A stretch of DNA of 32,940 nucleotides, taken from Allomyces macrogynus ATCC 38327 (taxonomy: Eukaryota; Blastocladiomycota; Blastocladiomycetes; Blastocladiales; Blastocladiaceae). The position numbers were made by a program, and so were the translations under genes. The stretch covers positions 14,188 through 47,127 of the forward strand of contig GG745381.1 in NCBI GenBank assembly GCA_000151295.1, read 5' to 3'. Under the pieces are notes generated by a model. The model had not been told where the DNA came from and did no database searches. It was given only the letters and a program-made list of their open reading frames with translations. Every line of letters starts with the position of its first letter. Position 1 is the stretch's first letter. Shown here in pieces: positions 1-10,049 of the stretch.

Positions 1-137
1 GTTTCTTCTGGTTTGGGGGACTGGAAGCAGCTGGGAGGGCTGGTTGCCCATCCCTCCCTCGCCTTGACACAAACACCTTTTTGACCACGCACGTCGTTTT
101 TTTCACTCAAAACCTAAAGCAAACATCAAAAGAATGT

Positions 138-240
138 GGTCCTTGGTTCGATTCTTGTTCAACTCAAACAACACAAACACCTGCCTGCTTGACTGAAGCC
201 CACAAGAAAGAGGTCATCGGTTCAAACCCCAGCAATGACA
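138..240 (+). other. tRNA-like remnants (T-arm fragments)
   Basis: Two stretches look like the 3' halves of decayed tRNA genes. At 138-157 a T-loop core (GGTTCGATTC) is flanked by arms that no longer pair. At 187-240 GACTGAAG, as in the anticodon loop of the intact tRNA-Phe at 611-683, is followed by a GGTTCAAACC T-loop and a TGACA end. Neither has an acceptor or D-arm partner upstream, so I do not call a gene. They could be degenerate tRNA copies or chance B-box-like sequence. Confidence 0.3.
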
Positions 241-338
241 TGCATTTTTCGCGACATCTGCCCAAGTCTCAGACGGTCAAGCACTTTGCACAGCAATGCA
301 CAACACCAACAACAACAACAACAACAAAAAAACAAAAT

Positions 339-420
339 GTGAAGGATGGGATTCGAACCCACGCCTCCGAAGAGACTAGTACCTGAAACTAGCGCCTTAG
401 ACCAACTCGGCCACCTTCAC
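339..420 (-). tRNA. tRNA-Leu (anticodon CAG)
   Basis: On the minus strand the 82-nt sequence runs from GTGAAGG to CCTTCAC, a perfect 7-bp acceptor stem. The anticodon stem CTAGT/ACTAG encloses the loop TTCAGGT, giving anticodon CAG (reads CUG). The long variable arm (CTCTTCGGAG) is typical of tRNA-Leu, and the T-arm carries GTTCGAATCCC. A T-rich run follows on the minus strand, fitting a Pol III terminator. No intron is seen. A normal Leu-type CAG tRNA argues against the CTG-clade reassignment of CUG to Ser. Confidence 0.96.
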
Positions 421-524
421 TGTGCTGACAGGAGGCTGAAAGCAGACTCGGTATGCTGGCAGAGTCCAAGGCCCACCAGCAAGGGAGCGCCAGCATGCAT
501 GAAGCAAAAAAGAAATCAAAAAAG

Positions 525-595
525 GGCTCGGCCGGGATTTGAACCCGAGACCTCGTGCACCCGAAGCACGCATGATACCACTACACCACCGAGCC
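525..595 (-). tRNA. tRNA-Pro (anticodon CGG)
   Basis: The 71-nt minus-strand cloverleaf has the acceptor stem GGCTCGG/CCGAGCC and the anticodon stem CGTGC/GCACG with loop TTCGGGT, giving anticodon CGG (reads CCG). The T-arm is CTCGGGTTCAAATCCCG. A T-run follows on the minus strand. CCG is a natural major proline codon in so GC-rich a genome. Confidence 0.95.
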
Positions 596-610
596 TTGTC
601 ACCTCATCAA

Positions 611-683
611 GTCACCTTAGCTCAGTTGGGAGAGCGTGAGACTGAAGATCTTAAGGTCCCGTGTTCAATCCACGGAGGTGACA
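611..683 (+). tRNA. tRNA-Phe (anticodon GAA)
   Basis: The 73-nt cloverleaf has the acceptor stem GTCACCT/AGGTGAC and discriminator A. The anticodon stem TGAGA/TCTTA (one G-T pair) encloses loop CTGAAGA, so the anticodon is GAA. The T-arm is CGTGTTCAATCCACG. A long T-run starts directly after position 683 and would serve as the Pol III terminator. It is the only tRNA of the cluster on the plus strand. Confidence 0.95.
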
Positions 684-806
684 TTTTTTTTTTTCTTTCT
701 CACTTCTCACTTCTCACCTCTCAGCACAAGCCTGGGAAGCCAGCCGCCAGTGGCTGCTGCAGGACCAGGGAGAGGAAACCAACCACAAGTGGCAAAAAGA
801 AGAAAT

Positions 807-877
807 GCTGTCTCCCAGAATCGAACTGGGGCTACCACGGCCACAACGTGGAGTACTAACCACTATACTAAGACAGC
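807..877 (-). tRNA. tRNA-His (anticodon GTG)
   Basis: The 71-nt minus-strand cloverleaf has the acceptor stem GCTGTCT/AGACAGC and the anticodon stem CCACG/CGTGG with loop TTGTGGC, giving anticodon GTG. The T-arm CCCAGTTCGATTCTGGG is intact. As usual in eukaryotes, the extra G(-1) of mature tRNA-His is expected to be added after transcription. A T-rich run follows on the minus strand. Confidence 0.95.
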
Positions 878-3284
878 CTCTTGCACAGAAGCTTGAAATG
901 GACAAGGCTCAGCCATCACCACTCCTGCAAAGGCAGCTTCTACTCTGCATTTCTTTGACGCTCCTGAGCGCGAATGCGCGCAGGAAAACAAAAAGCGATG
1001 TGCATGGCGCGTGATGGAGGCAAGAAAACGTCTTTGGCAACGATTTCATGCATGGGCCACACTGCTGTGGTGTTGTGTTGTCTGTTTGTTGAGTCCTCAT
1101 GCTGCACATGACCAGGCTCACAATCTCACTCCACCAATTCTGAGACTCTGGTCCCTTTTCCATGACTGACTGCGATCGGCCGCATCTCCCGTTGAAGGGC
1201 ACCTCGACGGTGACCACTTCGTGCATTTGATCGGCCGGACAACTTTGCATGCGCAGCAGCCACGCTGGTCCAGCCGCTTGTTGGTCTTGCTATGGCACCG
1301 ACGTCAGTGGCCGGATTGTCACGTCGCAGTGCTCTTGGTAGTGCCGGCGCTGTGCCAAGGAGCTCATGGCCAAGTTTGCGGCCCGGATCATTTTGAAGCG
1401 GGTGCTCACCAGCGCTGACCATGGCGGTATGAACACCAACGCGGCAACTTCGATGCGTGTGCTTTGCGGCCGGCCACGCGTGGCCGCACATGGTTCATTT
1501 GGTTCCTTGATAGTCGAAAGCTTAATGATCTCTGTCACTCAGCTCCACCTGTCGTCCCACGTTTCAGTAGGCATGACTTGGTCGTTTGAGCGCGCGTAAC
1601 TGGAACCGGTTTGCCATGAAGGATGCGGCGTATTCACGGCCATGGTCATGCCGTAATCTGAATGGACAAAGGCCAAGCGCGACTCGCTCAACCTTCTCGA
1701 GCCCGACCTGCCCGGCTACAGCGCGAGCCCAAGGCCGCGGTGAACGTCATGAGCAAACACGCCGACATGATCGCGTCCGCGTTGCCCGTGCGCATGCTCA
1801 ACTGTCAAGGGCCGGCGTCGACTCGAATTCGCGTGCTTACCCCGACCGAGCTTGGGCGTGACTGTTCGGTCGTGTTGCTGACTGGTGTACATTCGCCACT
1901 GGCAACTGCCACACGGTCCCCGCCATGGCCAACACGTCCGATGATCGTGCTCGACACGTCCGACCTGACCCTGTTCACGAGACATGCATTCGGCAACGCT
2001 TCGTCGACCAGCTCGGACCAGCTAGTGCTGCACGAGACGTGGCGCGTCTCACTGCTCGCATTGGCGCGGACCTGGTCGCCGGGCGGCACCTGGAGCCCAC
2101 CAGCTCGCCGTCCGCGGTCGTGGGAGTGGCTCGACGATGACGCTCTTGGCTCCTGCGAGTTAGCCACGAGCCAAGGACGGCAAGGCCGTTGGCTTGCACG
2201 AAGTCGACCCGCACAAATGCACCACCTCTTTGTCGGACCGCGTAAGTCCAAGTTGGCCGCACATGGTTGCAGCAACGAAAATGAACCGAACGTGCCGCGA
2301 CGTGACGCGCTGCACCTGCAGATGCGTTGCGCGGTCGTGAGACGCGCGTGGCCCTGCGTTCGCGCAACGATGGAAGCCGTTCCAACGGCAATGAGGACGC
2401 GGCTGCTGCCATGGCGCGACACGACGTGTCGCGCATGCGGTCCCTGGAAGCGCACATTGTCGGTCTGCCCGACTTGGTCCGTTATGACCGGCACAGCACG
2501 TAGGGGACAGTGTGCGCATCAAGGTCACGTTCACGTTGGCGCACGGGCCGTCTTCGATGATTTGGGCTGAGGTGCAGAAAGCGCATGCCTGTGGCAGCTT
2601 TTCCATCAGCAGCAGCGGTCGCGTCCGCTTCCACTCGCAGAGTTTGCCATTGGCGCGCGGCCACGTTGCACTTTGCCCTGTCTGGGATACAAAGCGTTTG
2701 CCTGTGAAGGTAGAGCTCCCCTCAGGTCCAGAGCCATCCATTTACCGCAGAGGTCTGCCGCGGCCAGGGGACACATCGCCGCTCCTTGGTGCTGGCTAGC
2801 CTTGGCAGGTTGAGGAGAGTCATGGAGAACCAGATCTTCATCCAACGACACGAAAAGACTCTCGTCGCAGTCTTGGAAAAGACGTTGGAGATGGTTGCGA
2901 GACGCGTTTGCACTCTGTCTCTGGCGGCCGGCCACTTTTATTACAGTAATCGTCGGCTCTTGCTTGCACATTCGTGCTTGTCGTTAATTGGGCGCGCCGG
3001 CTTTGGCGTCTTTCACCAAACCACGCTGCCGCGCACACACACTGTCACTTGCTGCAATTCGCTCGCCGGCGCGCGCAAAGCACGTCCAACCGCGCCGATC
3101 CAAGAGGCGCGGCAACTGGTCGGTCCGCCGGCCCCATCCATCCAGCCAGCCAACCACCCACCACCTGCCCAACACTCACAACAACGACTGTCGAGGTGCC
3201 GGTGTGTCGACACTCCCTCTCGCCTAATCTCAGCACCGGCACCAGTACCAGCCCCTGCCATCCAGCCGACCTGCCGCCGCCACC
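878..3284. other. about 2.4 kb without a supported gene
   Basis: Long open frames exist here on both strands (for example 1662-2570 plus and 1805-2494 minus), but they overlap in opposite frames, use Arg/Ala/Pro/Ser-rich shadow composition and match no family I know. A short stretch in the plus frame around 1760-2000 faintly recalls the RAD51-like genes further along (an LTPTEL stretch, then IVLDT), too weakly to annotate. GGCCGCACATGGTT occurs near both 1480 and 2250. The final 200 bases (3050-3284), C/CA-rich and ending in a strong Kozak context, are probably the 5' leader and promoter of the RasGEF gene. Confidence 0.5.
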
Positions 3285-6200
3285 ATGGCCGCGCCCGCCC
3301 TCGACGACGACCTGCGCGCCGTGCTCGCCGCCAGGGCCCCCGGCACGACCGCCGCCGCTACCGACCCGCCCTGGCCCACGCCCCCACCAGACCCCACGGC
3401 CCCGCGGCATGCGCCCACCGCCGCGGCTGTCGCTGCCGCCGCTGCGTCCGCTGCCCTATCTCGCGTGGGCTCCGTCGCCGTGCCGTCCTCCTCGGGCGAG
3501 TACTCCGCGCAGAGCCATGGCAACCCGGACCGCGTCAATCCGAGCCTGCGCAGCCGGCTTTTGCGTATCGGCACGACCAAAAAATCGAAAAAGTCGCAGT
3601 CGCTCGGATCGTTGTTGCCGCCTGCGATGTCGTCGATGCCGTCGGCCACGGCCTCGGCCATATCACTCGTCCCGCCCTCCAGTGATGGCGGCGTCTCGGC
3701 ATCGACGTCATCCAGCTCTCTGGCCTTCAGTTCTGCGGTTTCCGACGACGACGACGACGACGACGACAATGCCGACGCGCGCAGCGACATTACCGTCAAG
3801 CCCCCATCGGGCAAATCTAGCTGCGACCGCAGCAGCGGCTGGGACACGACGTCGATTGCGCCGTCGACGCGCACGCTCGGGTCGATTCGCAAGGGGTTGG
3901 CCAAAATGCGCGCCATGATCACGTCGACGAGCACACCCATGCTGTTGAATGATAAGGCCAAGGGCGGCGGCGACGATGGCGATTCGAGCGAGGATGATGA
4001 GAGCACCGACGGGTCGTCGGGCGGCGCGCATTTGGGCATTGTTACGAGCTCGACGCCCGAGCTCATGCAGCCGCCCGACTTGCATGTTGATATTGAGGTG
4101 CCGGGTACGTTTTTGAGTGCATGGCTATGTGCCGCATGACCCGTATGTCGCTGATCCACTCTATTTCGACGACATTAGACCTGCAAATCGCCGAAGAGGC
4201 CACAGTCGAGGTCATGGACCACGTTACGATTTCCGTGGCGCTCGGCGACAGTGACCCGCAGGACATTGGCCTCATCGTGAGCCTGTCGGGCCACAACGTG
4301 TTCCCAACAATGCACGATGCCCTGCAGCAGCTCTACGTCGAGCTCAGCCAGGACCTGGTCCCGTCAACACTGTACTACTTTGACCCGCGGCACCCTGGCC
4401 TACGTGTGGAAGTGGGCGACGGCGACTCGATCGACATGCTCTTGCACCAGCACGTACGTTGTGCACTGATTTATTCTCCGCCGCTCGACTCGGTTTTGAC
4501 CTTTGCGGCAACTGACAGAGAAGCTGGAAAATCATCCCAAACTCGGTCGATTTCTCGATGACGGCCACGTTGCCGGGTACCAACGAGGCGTGTACGGTCG
4601 CGTACGACCGCGTGATCAAGGTGGGCCAAGTCGTCGACCAACTCAAGGAGTTTTACAAGATTGCGCCGAGTTTGCCGTACGGGCTCTATGTGACGTCTGA
4701 GATGGGCGCGTTCCTGCTCGAGTCACACCAGCCGTTGGCGCTCTACGATATCCGGCCCATGGTACTGCCCGTTTTCCTTTTGTCGGTTCACCTCGCTTGG
4801 GTCACTGACCGTCTTTTCCCCCGCATACCAGGACGTCGTTGAACTGCGCAGCACCGCCGAATTCCTCTACGTGCGCGTGCACGTGCCCGAACTCGACACG
4901 CGGTTCGTCGTCAAGACCCCCGCGCACTTCACGGGCAAGGACCTGACCGCACAAATCCAGTACACGATCCGCGCCAAGAACGCGACTTTACAGCACCCGG
5001 ACCGGCAATACGCGATCTGGATGCCAAGGCTCGCACAGTGGCTCATGGCGTCGGACACGGTCGGCACGCTCGCGCAGTTCCTGTCGGTGACGGAAATCCA
5101 CGACTGCGGCGTCGAGTATAAGCTGCTGGCCATGTACGCCGAAGTCGCGACGCGGCATGGGGCGCATATGGTGGGTGTTGCCGCGGGGGCGAGTGTGGCC
5201 GACGTGCAGCGCGTGATTGATTTGGATGACCCGAGTGCCGGTGGGGAAGAGGTGGGTGGCGCCGCGATGTTTGGGGTCGCCGGGGACGAGCTGCCCGTGG
5301 GCGATACGATGTGGGACGCGGTTCGGCAAATCGGGTGTCCGACGGAATTCGTCTCTCGCGCGCGGGTGAAACCGATGCAGGTCACGACGACGCGCGATTT
5401 GGGCGCGCAGATTGTCGTGGAGATTGATTTGGCGGCGACGTTGGCGGATTTGGCGCCGATGCTGTCCCGGCGGCTCGGCGTCTGGCCCGCACACGTGCGG
5501 CATATTTACTTAAACGATGCGTCGGGCGTGCCGATGGTATTGGACCGGCCATTGGACGAGTTGCTCGTGGGGGCCGACGGGGACCGGTTGGTCGTCGAGT
5601 TGAACGAGGAGCAGTGGCGGTCCGACGGTAAAGCGGTGCTCGACGCGTGGGAGATGGATGTGCCGCCGGCGAATGCGGGTGTGTGGAGTGAAGGCCCGGA
5701 CCGCGCGGGGAATGTCAAGGTGAATGGCCAAGGCGTCGTCACGGCCGCGACGCTGAACAAGTTGATTGAGCGCATGACGGTCGATAAGATTACCGACTTT
5801 GAGGAGTGTAGGTGCCTTCTCTGACTGATGGCTATCCGGCTACGAACGAATCGACTGACTTGACTCGACTTGTCCCCCGATAGACACCAACCTGACCGCG
5901 ACTTTCCTGCTCACCTACCACTCGTTCGCGTCTCCGAAACAAGTGCTCGCCAAACTCATGGAACGGTATCACGTCCCGCGGTTCGGGCACCAATCTTTAC
6001 CCGACTACGACCGCATTCGATCGAACGTGCAGTCGCGCGTGTGCAATGTCCTGAAACTGTGGGCCAAGCAGTACCCGACGTGTTTCTTTGAACCGGCGGG
6101 CCAGGCGCTGATCGAGGACTTACTCGAGTTTACGGCGCGCGTCATGGCCGTCGATAAACAGGCCGGGCTTGGGAAACAGATTCGCCGCAGTTTGTTCAAG

Positions 6201-7499
6201 CTGGTACGTTATCATGGGTGGGTGCGCGCGGACGCGCGCGCACTCGTGGTAGGAATGGGAATGCGCGCGGGATGGCCGCTCGCATGGTTCCTTTACTTCC
6301 GCGCGCGATCGCGCGCAGATGTCGCTCTCTGTCCTCCGCGCGCCTGCTGTTCTCCCCTGGCCACGCGCGCCCAGCGGCCCTTGCGCGCCTGCGGACGTAC
6401 CCGCCGCTCTCGCTCGCCCGCATTCACCCACCCTCTTACCTAGTCCTCGGCACGCGAGCGCAAATCGACGCACCCCCAACCCCCACCCGCGCCGGCGCCG
6501 CTCTCGCGCGTGCCGCGGCTCAAGACGGGCGTCACTTTGTTCCACCACGACCCGATCGAAGTCGCGCGGCAGCTGTGTTTGGCCGACCACGCCGTCTACC
6601 GGCGTGTGAAGCCGACCGAATTGCTGGGCCAGGCGTGGATGCACGCCGACGCGCAGACGCGCGCCCCGACGATTTTCCTGCTGACGAAACGGTTCAATGC
6701 GCTTGCGCGGTGGCTGACGCGGAGCGTGCTGGCCGTACGGGATGTGGCCGGGCGCGCGGTAAGGGTCGAGTGGATTGTGGAGGTGGCAGGGGTCCGTTTT
6801 TCTCGCGGCGGCGGCGACGGCGGGGCACGACAGCGCCAACTGACCCAACGCGCACCGCGGTAGTACCTGGCCGAGTTCCGCGACTACCTGGCGCTCATGG
6901 CCATTTTGGCGGCGCTCGGCGGTGCCCCCGTGTCGCGGCTCAAGCATACGCGCGCGGCCATGTCGACCCGCGCGCGCAAGAAGTTGGGCGACTTGGAGGA
7001 GATGATGCACCCGAAGCATTCGCATAAGCGGTACCGCGAGCAGTTTCGTGCCGTGCGTGGGGATGGTGGCGGTGGGGCCGCACGGATTCCGTACCTGTAC
7101 GTGTCGCGATGGGGTGGACCGTCAGGCGACGCGCATAAACTCATTGCCACCATGACCACATGTAGGACCGTGCACCTGACCGACCTCGTCGGAATCGAAG
7201 ACGGCAACCCGGACTCGATTGGCACTTTAATCAATGTGGCCAAACGACGGCTCGTGCACGGCGTGATCTCGGACTTGCTGGCCGCGCAGGACGACGAGTT
7301 CCCATTTGCGTCGGTCCCGGACGTGCAGCGATTGCTGGCGCTTTGCCATGCGCCGGCCGCGCCGGGATTGCGCGAGGTGACCGACGACGAGTTGTTCCGG
7401 GTAAGTCTGGAGTTGGAGCCGCGCGGGTGGGACGGGGTTGCGCCGCTGGCTGCCAATGGAGGGGTGATGAGTCCGCCGATGACGCCGACGGTGACGTGA
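3285..7499 (+). CDS. Ras guanine-nucleotide exchange factor with tandem ubiquitin-like modules
   Basis: Predicted to load a Ras-family GTPase with GTP at a membrane. Inferred exons: 3285-4104, 4179-4453, 4519-4761, 4832-5807, 5884-6203, 6444-6758, 6864-7096, 7166-7499 (1171 aa). The start sits in a perfect Kozak context (GCCGCCACCATGG). Residues 1-270 are Ala/Pro/Ser-rich with a DDDDDDDD run. Residues about 275-700 hold several beta-rich stretches resembling ubiquitin/RA-type folds. The RasGEF N-terminal (REM) module starts near 747 and includes FLLTYHSFASPKQVL across the exon 4/5 junction. The catalytic RasGEF domain, about 905-1160, shows KPTELLGQAW, RFNALARWLTRSVL, VSRLKHTRAAM and, across the last junction, IPYLTVHLTDLVGIEDGNPD. 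Every junction keeps frame, and the last intron interrupts a conserved motif that splicing restores. The 240-nt fifth intron is unusually long and rich in alternating CG. No SH3 or PH domain is evident. Confidence 0.85.
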
Positions 7500-8183
7500 G
7501 GGGTGGGGACTGGCAAGGGGAGTGGGGACGCTGACAAATTTTGGAGTGGACGTGGGGGGTGGTGCGCGACCGGGGGGGGGGGGGGGGGAGGTAATTGACA
7601 GCTTCTTTTTTTTTTCTCTATCTGTTGATCATGGATGGGAAATGGACGAGCTGGCGGTGTTGAGAGCGGTGGACGACAGCACGATCAGTGGTTGCGGGCG
7701 GCGGTGTGTTGGCCGTTGCAGAAGGGCAGGCGTGCGCGATTGCGGTGGGGTTGAGACTGGTGTTGTGCGCTTCGTGTGCGCTTGCTCGCAGCGACGCCTG
7801 GGTCGCAGCTGGCAGTTGATGCTTTCATTTTGCCTCTTGGCCATCTCTATTCGGGCTGGTTTTGCATGCGCTTGCGGTCGGCTTCGACTCGCGTTCTCCC
7901 CGCCGCGCGTTTCTGTTCCCTACGCACTTGGCTGGGATGGCCGACAGCACCCCGCCTAATTCATGACCAGCCCGCGCACGCATTCAGTCCATAATCAATA
8001 GATCCATTCTCCCTCCGCTACCTCGTGGGTATTTCCGCTAACTGACGAAAAGCAGCCCAGCCTCCCGCGTCTCGCCTTGGCCCACCCGTCCCCAATCACA
8101 TCCTCGTCCATGCGTGCCCCTATGCAATCCGCTGTAGCATTGCCTCCACGCACGTGTACGCGCGTCGGTGCCGACCAGTTCAA
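7500..8183. other. convergent 3' intergenic region with poly-G tract
   Basis: This lies between the stop codons of the RasGEF gene (plus) and the chitin deacetylase gene (minus). It contains a run of 17 G at 7572-7588, a T-run near 7608-7617 and no open frame with recognisable content. Both 3' UTRs are presumably here; I cannot place polyadenylation sites. Confidence 0.6.
7572..7588. repeat. G17 homopolymer
   Basis: Seventeen consecutive G residues in the 3' flank of the RasGEF gene. Comparable tracts occur at 13522-13536 (C15), 17410-17426 (G17) and 32927 to the window end. The exact length is unreliable because homopolymers are prone to sequencing and assembly error. Confidence 0.9.
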
Positions 8184-9608
8184 TCACGACCGCTTCGGCA
8201 GCGTCGTGTAGTACATGTTCTTATCGCCGAGGCAGTCAGCAACGGTCGTCTCGACCATACCGACCGACGCGACAAAGTCGTGCGTCGTCTTGACCATGTT
8301 CTTGGTCACGAGTTGCTACATACGAATCCACCCCTCGGTCAGTTAGTTTCCCCCGCTCCCCAACCACAAACCCGCTCGCGCATCCAACGTACGATATCAT
8401 GTTGCAACGAGATAATCGACGTGGCTGCAGCCACCGTCGCGCTCGTCAACACTTTCGTGTACTCGGCATACGAGAGCGTCTCGTTCAGGTAGAGCCAGTC
8501 GTTGGTGTCCAAGTTCCAGTAGATCATTTTCAGACCGAGCGACTGAATGTACTTGGCGCCGGTCGCCGTAATCGATCCGTAGGGGCACCGCATGTACTTG
8601 GGCGCGACACCAATGGCCGCAAAGATGGCCGCCTCGGTTTTCGCGATTTCCGTGGCGATTTGCGCGTTGGTGAGTGTCGCGAGGTCGGCATCTGAGGGGT
8701 GGGGAGAGGGGAAGTGGGTGAGCGCGGGTGGAGAGAGCGAAAGAGGGGCAAGAGAGGGAGTATGCGAGAGGAGGAGGATAGCTAGGGTGGAGAAGAAGCG
8801 CGGGACTGGTACGCACGCGTGTAAGTATGCGTCGCAATCTGGTGGCCCTCCTTGTACTCGCGCTGCAAGAGCGCAACGTTGAGCGCGTTCTCGAGCTGCG
8901 ACCCGACAATGAAGAACGTCGTCTTGATCCCGCGCGCGAGCAGCTCGTCCTACGAAATAGTCGCGACCACTTTGGATCAGTTGGTTCGCACGCGAGTATG
9001 CCAGCGCAAGACTCGAAATGAGCGTACCAAGATGGGCCCCGTGTAACTCTCGTGCGGCCCATCATCGTACGTGACCGAAATGGCATTCTTGTAGGCACAC
9101 GACGTGTACTGGCCATACTCGTCGACTTGCGCGGTCATGGGCGTCAGGCACGACATGGTCGTGCACTTGCCGCCCGACGAACCGCCGCCGGCCGTGGTAG
9201 TCGCAGTCGTCGTCGAGTAACCCGAACCGCTCGTCGTCGACACGGAAGTACTCGTGCTCGTGGTCGCCGTGGTACTCCCTGGTGCGGACGCGGTCGCGGG
9301 GCCGGCGAGCGGCACACACGCGCCTGATTGGCAGCCCTACGGCGGTGGTGGGTGGTGAATCCTTGATCTGCGAGATTGGGGGCCTGCCAAGCGGCACAAA
9401 GTACCTTGCCGCAGTGCGCCCAGTCGGACCCGCACTCGCCGCGCGCCGAGCAACACTGCGTGTTGGCACAGAGCGCGCCGCCGGCCTGCCGCCCACAGAC
9501 CGCGGCGTTAGCTGCGAGTGGGGCCGCGAGCGCGAGGAACAGCAGTGCGGCGAGGAGGAGCGTGCGCGTAGAAGGCGCAGCGGCACGACGTGAGCGAGAG
9601 GTGGTCAT
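8184..9608 (-). CDS. secreted chitin deacetylase with CBM18 chitin-binding domain
   Basis: A carbohydrate esterase family 4 (NodB) enzyme, expected to deacetylate GlcNAc units of chitin to give chitosan in the wall. Inferred exons (minus): 9608-9405, 9336-9028, 8949-8817, 8691-8393, 8315-8184 (358 aa). Residues 1-35 form a signal peptide. A CBM18 module follows with eight cysteines (38, 47, 52, 53, 59, 66, 70, 75); the first intron splits it and splicing restores GKGCQSGACVP. A Thr/Ser-rich linker, about 80-130, leads to the NodB domain. All NodB motifs are visible: TYDDGP (D159 catalytic base, D160 metal ligand), HTYTH (H212 and H216, the latter codon created by splicing), RCPYG (250-254), LDTNDW (276-281) and SLQHDI near 310-315. 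No C-terminal GPI signal is evident. It is divergent from the RAD51 paralog across 441 bp. Confidence 0.92.
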
Positions 9609-10049
9609 GGCGGGTTGGGGACGGTGTGCGGTTGAGCGGGTCGTTGGTTGTCAATGTGCCGTTACGGTTGCTTGCAGCGTCGTGGCGGATCACGGGCAGA
9701 AGCGAGAGCTGGAGCGAAGGTGCTTTGGATCGTGGTGCGTGGAGCGGGCAGGCACAGTGCGCGCGTGTCAGAGGAGCATCAGAGGGGCGCGGTCGCGTCC
9801 GTGGGCAGCGAGGTGCCGAGCGAGCGAGCGATCCGTTCGTTTGGTCTTCTGCAGGTGGGAACGGCGAGGTGGTGATAAATTGTTGGTGCCGGGAGACGCG
9901 CGCGAGTCTTGTGCGCCTCTTTGGCACGCCGAAAACACCGCCGTCTCGCACCGGGCGGTTCTTTTCGCTCGTCGCCTCCCATGCACCGTCGCCGTCGACA
10001 CCGAATCCGTCCGCGTGCTCCCCACTCCACGCCAGCACAACTTCCCGCA
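9609..10049. promoter_or_regulatory. shared upstream region of chitin deacetylase and RAD51 paralog
   Basis: The two start codons (9608 minus, 10050 plus) are 441 bp apart and point away from each other, so both promoters must lie here. Open frames in this stretch are short and overlap on both strands. I see no clear TATA box. Confidence 0.5.

Noticed and set aside
303..338. CAA-rich simple repeat followed by A-run
   Set aside because: A short microsatellite next to the tRNA-Leu terminator. It carries no array structure of a CRISPR type and no other signal.
1662..2570. 302-codon plus-strand frame and an overlapping 229-codon minus-strand frame (1805-2494)
   Set aside because: Both are open over the same DNA, rich in Arg/Ala/Ser/Pro and without family motifs. 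In GC-rich DNA stops are rare, so such shadows are expected; no spliced continuation could be built.
2974..3918. 314-codon plus-strand frame overlapping the RasGEF start
   Set aside because: It is in another frame than the RasGEF exon, is Pro/Arg/Thr-rich, and does not continue through any plausible splice. The ATG at 3285 has the far better context and leads into the conserved protein.
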